From positions 1 through 64,000 of the forward strand of contig JAOAHQ010000040.1 in NCBI GenBank assembly GCA_026415155.1: a DNA stretch of 64,000 nucleotides, read 5' to 3'. The position numbers and the translations under genes are program-made. The stretch's first letter is position 1. Every line of letters starts with the position of its first letter. Shown here in pieces: positions 8,461-15,384 of the stretch. The DNA is from Rhodocyclaceae bacterium (GTDB lineage: Bacteria; Pseudomonadota; Gammaproteobacteria; Burkholderiales; Rhodocyclaceae). The notes under the pieces are model-generated. The model ran no database searches, was not told the DNA's origin, and worked only from the letters and a program-made list of their open reading frames with translations.

Positions 8461-9254
8461 CCTTGTCGGCGCTGATTCGAAAACGTGACACTGCGAGCCT
8501 TGCTACTGCTATTCCTGCTATTTTTGCTACAGATCAGACCCAGGCAGGCGGCGTCAGTAGCAAGAATAGCAACTGTAGCAGTAGCAATGACCAGTCGAAG
8601 AGGTATCGAGCATCAGCTGAGGGCTCAACAGTAGCAAGAATAGCAACTGTAGCAGTAGCAACGCTTCGAAGTGAAAAAACCGGCGCTGGTGAGACGGCAC
8701 CCTACGGGGCCGGCTCCGTCGGGGCCGCAGCATCGGCTGCGCAATCCTCCATCGGCTGGCTGCTCCACTACCCCGACCGAGAACCGGCGCTGATCTTTCG
8801 CACCCCGCCGGTAGGCCATGCCGAAGTCTTGGCAGAGCACCCCGACGCAATCGCGGCGGAACCCTTCCGGCCGGAAGTCCGGCCGCCTTCGGCACCCCTG
8901 ACTGGCACCGAGCGGCGGCGCATTCTCTCTTGGCTTGGATGGATCGGCGAGGTCGACAGGTCGGTCATTGCGCTGATCGACCAGTGCGAGCGCGATGCCG
9001 ATGCGCGGGCTTATTACCTCGGGCGGGCGGCGGAAGCGCCGGAAGATGACCGGCGAATCTGCCTCGAATGCCGGAACCTTGCCGGCCGGCGCTGTCTGGC
9101 GGCGGCGCGCGGCGAGATTGTGGCAAGCCGGAACTACGAGCCGATTCGTGATTTGCCGAGGCGCTGCGAGGGCTATGTGCCCGGGCCGGATGACGCCGAC
9201 CGGCGACCGGGCCGCGAGCGGTGGCCGGGACTGATCCAGAAAGGGGGCGAGTGA
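8457..9254 (+). CDS. Conserved element protein, unknown function
   Basis: A 265-residue protein starting with an ATG that overlaps the DUF3987 stop (ATGA). The first 90 residues are low complexity, encoded by TAGCA-type repeats (ATAIPAIFAT, VARIATVAVAT). The C-terminal part looks like a real domain: TGTERRRILSWLGWIGEVD, IDQCERDADARAYYLGRA, ICLECRNLAGRRC and RRCEGYVP, with four Cys that may bind zinc, ending RPGRERWPGLIQKG. I have seen this ending in similar phage-like elements of Betaproteobacteria, without an assigned function. Between 8557 and 8661 a duplicated 31-base unit is read in two different frames, suggesting an internal rearrangement. Confidence 0.72.
   Translation: MTLSALIRKRDTASLATAIPAIFATDQTQAGGVSSKNSNCSSSNDQSKRYRASAEGSTVARIATVAVATLRSEKTGAGETAPYGAGSVGAAASAAQSSIGWLLHYPDREPALIFRTPPVGHAEVLAEHPDAIAAEPFRPEVRPPSAPLTGTERRRILSWLGWIGEVDRSVIALIDQCERDADARAYYLGRAAEAPEDDRRICLECRNLAGRRCLAAARGEIVASRNYEPIRDLPRRCEGYVPGPDDADRRPGRERWPGLIQKGGE
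8500..8661. repeat. TAGCA-repeat dyad: one inverted and two direct 31-base units
   Basis: Units at 8557-8587 and 8631-8661 are identical 31-base sequences built from GTAGCA/ATAGCA hexamers. The unit at 8500-8530 is their reverse complement with five mismatches. The arrangement can fold into long hairpins and resembles iterons. It is inside a reading frame, and the two direct copies are in different frames. Confidence 0.8.
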
Positions 9255-9910
9255 TGGCTGGCAAGCCGAAGAAAACGGCGGCAACTGAAGCCGAGAAATA
9301 CCCGCGCAAGATGGTTCCCTGCCATTGCGACAATCGGGACGATGCCGACCAAGCCGGGCGAGCTTTTGCCCAAACGCTGACTTCCCCGGCGGTATCTGCA
9401 TATCGCGTCGTCAATGCGGCGAATCCACAAAACCTTCGGGACGAAATCGACGTCCCAGGAATGCTGGCCGTGCTGGAACAGCAAGCGGCGGCGGTGCATC
9501 GTGGCGACCTGACGCAAGCGGAAGCTATGCTGATGACCCAGGCAACGGCGCTGCAAAGCCTGTTCGCCTATCTGACCGAGCGGGCGATGGCGCAGTCTCA
9601 CATGCCGAACATCGATGGCTTCCTGAAACTTGCGCTGCGGGCGCAGAATCAATGCCGAGCGACGCTGGAAACGCTAGCGGCAATCAAGAATCCGCCAATG
9701 GTCATTGCACGCCAAGCGAACGTGACGACTGGGCCGCAGCAAGTCGTCAATGGCATGGCCGCACCATCGCGCGCGCGGGAAATCGAGACTGGAAAAAACC
9801 AACTATTGGTTGGAGATCAAGATGGGCATAGGCTGGACACCAGAGCGGCGGGCGCGGCAATCGGCAGCGATACATCGCTGGAGGCCGTGGGAAAAATCGA
9901 CAGGCCCTAA
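9254..9910 (+). CDS. Conserved element protein, unknown function
   Basis: A 218-residue, mostly helical protein whose ATG overlaps the previous stop (ATGA). Visible features: a Lys-rich start, the segment VPGMLAVLEQQAAAVHRGDL, a central helical pair (LQSLFAYLTERAMAQSHMPN, LKLALRAQNQCRATLETLAA) followed by IKNPPMVIARQANVTTGPQQ, and a tail RLDTRAAGAAIGSDTSLEAV. I recall similar proteins in integrated elements of Betaproteobacteria, always unnamed. Its 3' end overlaps the next gene by 89 bases. Confidence 0.7.
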   Translation: MAGKPKKTAATEAEKYPRKMVPCHCDNRDDADQAGRAFAQTLTSPAVSAYRVVNAANPQNLRDEIDVPGMLAVLEQQAAAVHRGDLTQAEAMLMTQATALQSLFAYLTERAMAQSHMPNIDGFLKLALRAQNQCRATLETLAAIKNPPMVIARQANVTTGPQQVVNGMAAPSRAREIETGKNQLLVGDQDGHRLDTRAAGAAIGSDTSLEAVGKIDRP

Positions 9911-10052
9911 GACGCCGGAAGGAAAGCGGCGATCCGCCATGCGTGGCTACAAGGGCGCTGCGTGGCAGGAAATTCGCGAGATGCGAGCCTTGCTGAAGGA
10001 AGCGAAAGCCGCGCTGCGTGAGCAAGCCAAGGCTTTGAAGCGCGTCAAATAG
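9822..10052 (+). CDS. Small basic element protein, unknown function
   Basis: A 76-residue basic protein: MGIGWTPERRARQSAAIHRW, then STGPKTPEGKRRSAMRGYKG and a C-terminal coiled helix (LLKEAKAALREQAKALKRV). The TPERRARQ/STGP/TPEGK pattern recurs in short proteins at the ends of phage-like elements. I chose the ATG at 9822, which follows GGAG by about 7 bases; an upstream start at 9750 would only add shadow of the overlapping gene. It is the last gene before the element's terminator and right attachment site. Confidence 0.65.
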   Translation: MGIGWTPERRARQSAAIHRWRPWEKSTGPKTPEGKRRSAMRGYKGAAWQEIREMRALLKEAKAALREQAKALKRVK

Positions 10053-10136
10053 GCGCGGCAAGCTGAAACCGGCCGGCGGCTGCCCAAGCATGGGCGAGGC
10101 GGCGCTGGCCTGATGCCGGCTGCCCCAGAGCGAAAG

Positions 10137-10160
10137 CCCCCGCCATGCGCGGGGGTTTTT
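10137..10160 (+). terminator. Rho-independent terminator of the element operon
   Basis: CCCCCGC, a 5-base loop, GCGGGGG, then TTTTT, 85 bases after the last element gene. Confidence 0.9.
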
Positions 10161-10217
10161 GTTCCTGGTGGGGCGCAAAGGCGCGGCGTGAGTTCGCCAT
10201 GGCGAGCGCCAAAAACT

Positions 10218-10235
10218 GCTTACAAGGTGCTTACA
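10218..10235 (+). repeat. Paired GCTTACA arm-type sites, right end
   Basis: GCTTACA at 10218-10224 and 10229-10235, spaced 11 bases exactly as at the left end (3144-3161), 60 bases before the right attachment site. Confidence 0.6.
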
Positions 10236-10294
10236 TGAGCAGGGCGGGATGGTTGTATGTGAGCAGTCGCTAACCCAGAAACGCCTGAGAATTC

Positions 10295-10344
10295 TGGTGG
10301 GTCGTGAAGGATTCGAACCTTCGACCTACGGATTAAGAGTCCGC
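10295..10344. repeat. Right attachment site (within intact tRNA-Lys)
   Basis: Second copy of the 50 bp duplication (first at 2966-3015). Here it is the 3' part of a complete tRNA gene, so integration has kept the tRNA functional. Confidence 0.95.
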
Positions 10345-10370
10345 TGCTCTACCAGCTGAGCTAACGACCC
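10295..10370 (-). tRNA. tRNA-Lys (anticodon CUU)
   Basis: A 76-base cloverleaf including encoded CCA: acceptor GGGTCGT, D arm AGCTCAGCTGGTAGAGC, anticodon loop CTCTTAA (anticodon CUU), T arm with GGTTCGAATCC. It is the integration target of the element, which now supplies its 3' half. Confidence 0.97.
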
Positions 10371-10408
10371 ATGAAGCCGCTCGTAGAGCGGCCGGGCGCA
10401 GGAGGGGA

Positions 10409-10484
10409 TGGTGGGTGGTACAGGATTCGAACCTGTGACCAACTGGTTAAAAGCCAGCTGCTCTACCGACTGAGCTAACCACCC
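10409..10484 (-). tRNA. tRNA-Lys (anticodon UUU)
   Basis: A 76-base cloverleaf with encoded CCA: acceptor GGGTGGT, anticodon loop CTTTTAA (anticodon UUU), T loop TTCGAAT. It lies 38 bases upstream of tRNA-Lys(CUU) on the same strand; the pair is probably co-transcribed. Confidence 0.97.
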
Positions 10485-10523
10485 GCAAAGAGGCGCGGAT
10501 TATACGGGGCGCCTCTTTGAGTG

Positions 10524-11243
10524 TCAAAATTCGCCGTTGGCGCCGGCGCGCATGATCTTGTCGATCGCTTCTCGCACGATGATCGCCTTCTCGCGCAGGC
10601 TCTCCGAGATGCGGTTGGGGTTCTTGCTGGTATCGAGCCAGCGCACGTCCCAATCGAGGGTGAGCAGCCAGATCTTTTTGTAGGCATCCTCGACGACGGC
10701 GATGCGGCAGGGCAGGAAGATGGCGAACTCCAAGGAGAGATCGAGCAGTTCGCGCGCCACCATCGCATCGCAGAAACTGAAAAATTCGACGCGCGGCGTG
10801 TCCTTGTTGCCCGTGATGGCGACGACGTCTTTCCACAAGGGATTGACGCCGACGAATTTGAAGTTGATCTCGTTGGCCTTGGTTTTCATCGCCTCGACGA
10901 CGTCGTCGAAGGAGAGGCCCTCCTTGGCCTGGTATTTGACCGCCATCATGGCGATCATCTCCTGCATCGAGAAGGGATTGATCGCCATCATGCTGGTGAT
11001 GAAGTTGGCGCGCGCCTCGGGGCTGATCGACTCGCGCATCGTGTTGGGCACGTGCTCTTCCTTCGGGCGCGTCGGCGGAATCTGGATGTTGAAGGGCATC
11101 GGCTTGGCCGGCAGGCTTTGGGAAGGCAAACGGCTTTGCTTGCCATCGCGCTTCACACCTTCCTCGGCGGCCTGGGCGCCCGGCAGCGACAGGGCGGCTG
11201 CCAGCAGACCGATGATGAGCGTGGTTCCGATTTTCCACGGCAT
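10524..11243 (-). CDS. Exported DUF302-domain protein
   Basis: A 239-residue protein with a signal peptide (MPWKIGTTLIIGLLAAALSL, cleavage after GAQA). Residues 60-110 form a Met-rich linker (FITSMMAINPFSMQEMIAMM), and the C-terminal half is a DUF302 domain: LSFDDVVEAMKTKANEINFK, then VEFFSFCDAMVARELLDLS and LPCRIAVVEDA. DUF302 proteins often accompany sulfur-oxidation genes; their activity is unknown. The ATG at 11243 follows AAGGAGG. It lies 82 bases after the Met/Trp repeat gene on the same strand and shares its Met-rich character, so the two may work together in the periplasm. Confidence 0.82.
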   Translation of the reverse strand: MPWKIGTTLIIGLLAAALSLPGAQAAEEGVKRDGKQSRLPSQSLPAKPMPFNIQIPPTRPKEEHVPNTMRESISPEARANFITSMMAINPFSMQEMIAMMAVKYQAKEGLSFDDVVEAMKTKANEINFKFVGVNPLWKDVVAITGNKDTPRVEFFSFCDAMVARELLDLSLEFAIFLPCRIAVVEDAYKKIWLLTLDWDVRWLDTSKNPNRISESLREKAIIVREAIDKIMRAGANGEF

Positions 11244-11325
11244 GGGAAATCGTCCTCCTTGTTTTTCGAAGAGGAGGAGAGGAAGCGGCCTTCCTCTCCT
11301 TGACTGAGCCTTGCTAGGCGAAGGC

Positions 11326-12561
11326 TTACTTCTTGGCGGCCTCGGCAGCGGCCTGGGCAGCTTCTGCGCCCACCTTGGCACCATAGGCGGCCGTCCCAGC
11401 GGCGGCTTGCGCCCCCTTCTTGGCGGCCTTGGCGCCTGCCTTGGCGGTGGTTTTCGCCGCGCCCATCATCGATTTATTGACGCCCTCGGCCATCTGCGGC
11501 ATGGCCGCCATCGCGGTGGCCATCGCGTTCATCATCTGCACCATGAGGGCCGGATTCATCATCTTCATCATCGCGTCCATCATCTGCGGGCTGGTCATCG
11601 CGCCGACCCATTGATTCATGACTTCAGGCGAGAGGAACTTCATCATCGCCTCGACGAGCTTCGGGTCGGTCATCGCGGCGATCCAGGGCGTCCACATCTT
11701 CGGATCGACCATCGCCATCATGCCGTTCATGAGCTTGGGATCGGTCATGGCGTTCATCCACGGCGTCCAGACGGCGGGATCGGCCATCTTCATCATCGCC
11801 TCGATCATCTTCGGATCGGTCATGGCATTGATCCACGGCGTGATGAGCTTCGGATCGGCCATCTTCATCATGCCGTCGATGAGCTTGGGATCGGTCATCG
11901 CATTGAGCCAGGGCGTCCAATATTTCGGATCGGCCATGCCGATCATGCTATTCATGAGCTTGGGATCGGTCATCGCGGTGATCCAGGGCGTCCAGACTTT
12001 CGGATCGACGAAGCCCATCATCGAATTCATGAACTTGGGATCGGTCATCGTGGCGAGCCACGGCGTCCACACCTTCGGATCGACCACCGCCATCATCGAG
12101 TTGATCATCTTCGGATCGGTCATTGCGGTGAGGAAGGGCGTCCACAGCTTGGGATCCCCCATGGCGATCATCGCGTTGATGAATTTCGGATCGGTCATCG
12201 TCTTGATCCAGGGGGTCCAGAGCTTGGGATCGCCCATCGCGATCATCGCGTTGATCATCTTCGGATCGGTCATGGCGTTGATCCACGGCGTCCACACCTT
12301 GGGGTCGGCCATCTGCATCATCGACGCGATCATCTTCGGATCGGTCATCGCATTGATCCACGGCGTCCAGTACTTCGGATCCATCATGCCCGTCATCGAG
12401 CTCATGAGCTTGGGATCGGTCATCGCCGTCATCCATTCGCCCATGCCCTTGGCCCAGCCGTCCATCGCGGGCAGCTGCGGCATGGTCTGCGCCATGCCGG
12501 CGACGGGAGCTTGCAGCATCGCCGCGAGGGCGGCGGTTACGAGAGTCTTGCGCAATTGCAT
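11326..12561 (-). CDS. Secreted Met/Trp-rich 25-residue tandem-repeat protein
   Basis: A 411-residue exported protein that I do not recognise. Signal peptide MQLRKTLVTAALAAMLQAPV (cleavage near GMAQ). Residues 61-310 are ten uninterrupted 25-residue repeats of form DPKhWTPWhxAMTDPK plus hhxxMMxMA, preceded by a half repeat and followed by one degenerate copy. DPK recurs every 12-13 residues, alternating a Trp-Pro-Trp half and a Met-rich half. The C-terminal 60 residues are Lys/Ala-rich and helical (TAKAGAKAAKKGAQAAAGTA), like phasins or histone H1 tails. The start follows GGAGG by 7 bases. Many Met residues could bind copper(I) or hydrophobic material such as sulfur or a polyester surface; that is inference. 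It lies between a TsuA-like transporter gene and a DUF302 gene on one strand. Confidence 0.85.
   Translation of the reverse strand: MQLRKTLVTAALAAMLQAPVAGMAQTMPQLPAMDGWAKGMGEWMTAMTDPKLMSSMTGMMDPKYWTPWINAMTDPKMIASMMQMADPKVWTPWINAMTDPKMINAMIAMGDPKLWTPWIKTMTDPKFINAMIAMGDPKLWTPFLTAMTDPKMINSMMAVVDPKVWTPWLATMTDPKFMNSMMGFVDPKVWTPWITAMTDPKLMNSMIGMADPKYWTPWLNAMTDPKLIDGMMKMADPKLITPWINAMTDPKMIEAMMKMADPAVWTPWMNAMTDPKLMNGMMAMVDPKMWTPWIAAMTDPKLVEAMMKFLSPEVMNQWVGAMTSPQMMDAMMKMMNPALMVQMMNAMATAMAAMPQMAEGVNKSMMGAAKTTAKAGAKAAKKGAQAAAGTAAYGAKVGAEAAQAAAEAAKK
11632..12381 (-). repeat. Ten 75-base coding tandem repeats
   Basis: DNA coding for the ten 25-residue repeats; each unit contains two GATCCG/GATCGG-type codon pairs for Asp-Pro on the coding strand about 36-39 bases apart. 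Units diverge by several bases each, mostly conservatively, so the array is old or under selection for its protein pattern. The antisense strand is open in more than one frame as a by-product. Confidence 0.9.
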
Positions 12562-12616
12562 CGTGGTTCCTCCAAAGGTGTGAATAGACTTGAAAAACCT
12601 GTGTGGAGGCGAGCAG

Positions 12617-12635
12617 TCGGCGCTGGCAGGACGGC
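12617..12635 (+). repeat. Dispersed 19 bp repeat, copy 1 (1 mismatch)
   Basis: Consensus TCGGCGCTGGCGGGACGGC, normally preceded by A and ACT or AGT. Eleven copies with at most two mismatches occur in this window, between and inside genes. This copy is in the leader of the Met/Trp repeat gene. Confidence 0.8.
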
Positions 12636-12735
12636 CCGGGCAGCGGCCGGAGCCGAAATGCTCAGCACGACGGGATTTCTCCTCCCCGCAGTCAGGGCGC
12701 GCCCAGTGCATGGCCGGGCGCGCTTATCGTGGCAG

Positions 12736-12750
12736 ACGTCATCATGACGT
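12736..12750. promoter_or_regulatory. Possible operator palindrome upstream of repeat-protein gene
   Basis: ACGTCAT and ATGACGT around one base, next to a run of seven A. It lies in the 251-base gap between the transporter gene and the Met/Trp repeat gene and could be a regulator site. Its orientation to the A/T-run does not fit a terminator for either strand. Confidence 0.35.
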
Positions 12751-12812
12751 AAAAAAATGACATCCGCCAGCGTGAATTTTTTATTGCGCGATAAACCTTG
12801 ACGCCCGCCGGG

Positions 12813-13925
12813 TCATGCCTCGCGCATCATGCGCCAGTATTCGTATTTCATCGTCGCGGCGGCGCCGGCGACGATGCTCAAGAACGTGATGATCGAGCCG
12901 AGGGACAGGGTCGAGAAACCCGTGATGCCTTGGCCGATCGTGCAGCCGAGCGCCGTGACGCCGCCAAAGCCCATCAGCACCGCGCCGATCATGTGGCGGA
13001 ACATGTCCTGCGCCGAGATGAAGTGCTCCCAGCGGAAGGCCTTGGTCGCCGTCGCGTAGAGGAAGGAGCCGATGCCGACGCCGAACACCGTGGCAATACC
13101 CCAGGTGACGACCGTGCCCTTGTCGGTCCACAGCGCCCACAGCTCGATCGTGTAGGCCGAGGGGGCGATGAAGGACATCGATTCGAGCAGCTTCGAGTTG
13201 GTGCCAAAGGCCATCTCTTCGAGCGTTTCGGGGTTTTCGGCCCAGCCGAGATGCCCCGTGATATACCAGCCGGCGACGATCACGGCGCCGACGACGAGGC
13301 CGCCCAGGAAATTGTCCTTGTTTTCCCAGAAGTGCCTGTTGAAGACGACGAAGGCGATCAAGGCGCCGCCGATCACGAGCGCGAAGACGAGCTGCGCGGT
13401 CGGCAAGTCGAGCCCGAAGCTGCCTTGCAAGAGATGGGGCAGGGTCTGCGGCACGGGCAATTGCGTCTGCACCTGGCCGATGGCGATGCGCACCGGTGCG
13501 AAGACGCCCTTCAAGGTGAGGTAAGCCGCATAGGCCATATACATGAAGACGACGACGGCCTTGAGGTTGCCGCCGCCGACGCGCACGAGCGTCTTGTTGC
13601 CGCAGCCGGAGGCGAGCGTCATGCCGATGCCGAACAAAAAGCCGCCGACGATGTGGGAAAGCCATGGCAGGTTTTGACTCGTGTAGATCGTCTTGCCGAG
13701 GTTGATCGCACCGGACCAGGCCAGGTAGTTCGTGCCGATGATGGCCACCGCGATGGCCAACAGCCACGCGCGCATGCGGCCCCAGTCGCCCATGTTGACG
13801 ACGTCGGACACCGCGCCCATCGTGCAGAAGTTGGTCTTGTTGGCAAAAAAGCCGAAGATCACCCCCAGGCCGAAGCCCCACCAGATCACGGTGCGGGTGA
13901 GGGTATTGACGTCGATTTCCGCCAT
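12813..13925 (-). CDS. YeeE/YedE-family (TsuA-like) transporter
   Basis: Integral inner-membrane protein of the YeeE/YedE family; the characterised member TsuA imports thiosulfate through cysteine relays. The 370-residue protein has about ten hydrophobic segments and the conserved Cys motifs FFANKTNFCTMGAV, TLASGCGNKTLVR and ALGCTIGQGITG. The C-terminus ends in a short cytosolic tail. It is followed by the Met/Trp repeat gene and the DUF302 gene on the same strand, suggesting a sulfur-related role. Substrate is not proven: selenium and other sulfur compounds are possible. Confidence 0.88.
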   Translation of the reverse strand: MAEIDVNTLTRTVIWWGFGLGVIFGFFANKTNFCTMGAVSDVVNMGDWGRMRAWLLAIAVAIIGTNYLAWSGAINLGKTIYTSQNLPWLSHIVGGFLFGIGMTLASGCGNKTLVRVGGGNLKAVVVFMYMAYAAYLTLKGVFAPVRIAIGQVQTQLPVPQTLPHLLQGSFGLDLPTAQLVFALVIGGALIAFVVFNRHFWENKDNFLGGLVVGAVIVAGWYITGHLGWAENPETLEEMAFGTNSKLLESMSFIAPSAYTIELWALWTDKGTVVTWGIATVFGVGIGSFLYATATKAFRWEHFISAQDMFRHMIGAVLMGFGGVTALGCTIGQGITGFSTLSLGSIITFLSIVAGAAATMKYEYWRMMREA

Positions 13926-14024
13926 GTTTCCTTGCTCCGAATGAGTTGTTGCATGAAGGCGGCGATTCTCTTCGAAAGGGCGCGGCGACTCAATCGAAAG
14001 CTTCGCTTTCGTAATAATCCGCGC

Positions 14025-14714
14025 CTATATCAGGGGATTCTGATATGCCGTCGGATCGGGGACATCAGCCTGCTCGAACCCTGCGCGGCGCAGCCGGCAG
14101 GCATCGCACAGGCCACAGGCGCGGCCTTCCTCATCGGCCTGATAGCAGGAGACGGTGAGACGGTAATCGACGCCGAGCGCGATTCCCTTCTGGATGATCT
14201 CGGCCTTGGTGAGTGCGATGAGCGGCGCGTGGATCGCGAGCTTCCTGCCCTCGACGCCGGCCTTGGTGGCAAGGTTGGCCAAGGCCTCGAAAGCCGCGAT
14301 GAAGGCGGGCCGGCAGTCCGGGTAGCCCGAATAATCGACGGCATTGACGCCGACGAAAATGTCCTGCGCGCCGAGGATTTCCGCCCAGCCGAGCGCGAGC
14401 GCGAGCATGATGGTGTTTCTGGCCGGCACATAGGTGACGGGAATGCCAGGCGCGACACCCGCCGTCGGCACGGCGATCGCCGGATCGGTGAGCGCCGAGC
14501 CGCCGAACTGCGCGAGATCGAGATGCACGATGCGATGCTCGGCCGCACCCTGTGCGGCAGCGATGCGTCGAGCGGCGGAAAGCTCGGCGGCGTGACGCTG
14601 GCCATAGTCGACCGACAGGCAGTGGCAGGCAAAGCCTTCGCTCTTCGCGATGGCAAGACAGGTGGCGGAATCGAGGCCGCCCGAAAGCAGCACCACTGCC
14701 CGCTTAGCGGCCAC
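14025..14714 (-). CDS. queC: 7-cyano-7-deazaguanine synthase QueC
   Basis: Converts 7-carboxy-7-deazaguanine to preQ0 with ATP and ammonia in queuosine biosynthesis. The 229-residue protein has the PP-loop [15 protein letters not shown], the [16 protein letters not shown] segment and the C-terminal zinc site [15 protein letters not shown] set the start at the GTG at 14714, which gives the family's usual length and overlaps the end of queE by 11 bases; longer in-frame extension lies inside queE and is not conserved-looking. A short hairpin (CGAAAG/CTTTCG) follows the stop. Confidence 0.95.
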   Translation of the reverse strand: MAAKRAVVLLSGGLDSATCLAIAKSEGFACHCLSVDYGQRHAAELSAARRIAAAQGAAEHRIVHLDLAQFGGSALTDPAIAVPTAGVAPGIPVTYVPARNTIMLALALGWAEILGAQDIFVGVNAVDYSGYPDCRPAFIAAFEALANLATKAGVEGRKLAIHAPLIALTKAEIIQKGIALGVDYRLTVSCYQADEEGRACGLCDACRLRRAGFEQADVPDPTAYQNPLI

Positions 14715-15384
14715 GTTCTTCTCCCCAGAGAAGCTTGTGCAGCTGCAGCTGAAAACGCACCGGCAGACGGTCTTCAAGGATCCATTCCGCGAGTAGCCTC
14801 GGCGGCAGGGCATTCCACACCGGCGAGAAGAGCACCGGGCAGAGCTCGTTAAGGGGCCGTCCCGCCAGCGCCGAGTTTTGGTGGCCTCCGGCGAGCACGG
14901 CCTTGGCCCACTCGTAATCCGCGCGCGAGGCGAGCACGAACTTGAGCTCATCCGTCGGCCGCAACCGTTCGAGGTTCTCCCAGCGGATCTTGGCGCTCTC
15001 GCCCGAATCGGGCGCCTTGAGATCGACGATGCGGGAGACACGTAGATCGACGCTGCTGATGTCAAGCGCCCCGGAAGTTTCGAGCGAGACCGAGTAACCC
15101 GCGTCGCACAGCGCCGTCAGAAGCGGCAGGCAGGCGGCTTGCGCGAGCGGCTCGCCGCCCGTCACGCAGACGGTCGGGCATCGGTAGGCCGCGACCTGCT
15201 CGAGGATCGCCTCGATCGAGAGCGCCTCGCCGCCGCCGTAGGCATAGGTCGTGTCGCACCAGACACAGCGCAAGGGGCAGCCGGAAAGCCGCACGAAGAC
15301 GGTCGGCAGTCCCGCGCGCGTCGATTCGCCTTGCAGCGAATGGAAGATTTCACTGACGCGCAACGTGGCGCCGGCCGCGCTCAC
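14704..15384 (-). CDS. queE: 7-carboxy-7-deazaguanine synthase QueE
   Basis: Radical SAM enzyme forming the 7-deazaguanine ring from 6-carboxytetrahydropterin. The 226-residue protein starts with the family's IFHSLQGES motif, then the cluster-binding [18 protein letters not shown] (CxxxCxxC) and VTGGEPLAQ. Its ATG overlaps the cpoB stop by 4 bases and its own end overlaps queC, so it is the middle of a cpoB-queE-queC run. The segment NSALAGRPL is encoded by a perfect copy of the 19 bp dispersed repeat (14856-14874). Confidence 0.95.
   Translation of the reverse strand: MSAAGATLRVSEIFHSLQGESTRAGLPTVFVRLSGCPLRCVWCDTTYAYGGGEALSIEAILEQVAAYRCPTVCVTGGEPLAQAACLPLLTALCDAGYSVSLETSGALDISSVDLRVSRIVDLKAPDSGESAKIRWENLERLRPTDELKFVLASRADYEWAKAVLAGGHQNSALAGRPLNELCPVLFSPVWNALPPRLLAEWILEDRLPVRFQLQLHKLLWGEERGR
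14856..14874 (-). repeat. Dispersed 19 bp repeat (perfect copy)
   Basis: Exact consensus, inside queE and in its sense direction, read as SALAGR. Confidence 0.8.

Larger units (their letters stand above)
2966..10344. mobile_element. 7.3 kb integrative element in tRNA-Lys(CUU)
   Basis: The element is bounded by a perfect 50 bp direct repeat (2966-3015 and 10295-10344) that is the 3' part of tRNA-Lys, anticodon stem to CCA. Inside are, in order, a tyrosine integrase, a toxin-antitoxin pair, an AlpA-like regulator, a small basic protein, a primase/Toprim/DUF3987 replication gene (frameshifted), three conserved element genes and a terminator. No capsid, tail, terminase-large, conjugation or obvious cargo gene is present. 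The layout is that of a phage satellite (P4- or PICI-like) or a small replicative integrative element. The intact tRNA copy is at the right end, while the integrase is at the left end beside the truncated copy. Confidence 0.9.

Noticed and set aside
8500..8661. Possible CRISPR array from repeated 31-base units
   Set aside because: Only two direct units plus one inverted, no regular spacers, built of 6-base words and translated; no cas genes in the window.
11618..12583. Second plus-strand ORF with hydrophobic FGSVIA-type repeats
   Set aside because: Same antisense effect in another frame; no ribosome binding site and no sensible termini.
11311..12747. Long plus-strand ORF, rich in His, Arg and Gly with its own apparent repeats
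   Set aside because: It is the antisense of the Met/Trp repeat gene; the 75-base period keeps the other strand open. The minus strand has the signal peptide, ribosome binding site and regular protein pattern.
12798..14852. 684-codon plus-strand ORF
   Set aside because: Antisense to the YeeE/YedE gene and queC, both clear families; composition is typical of GC-rich shadow frames.
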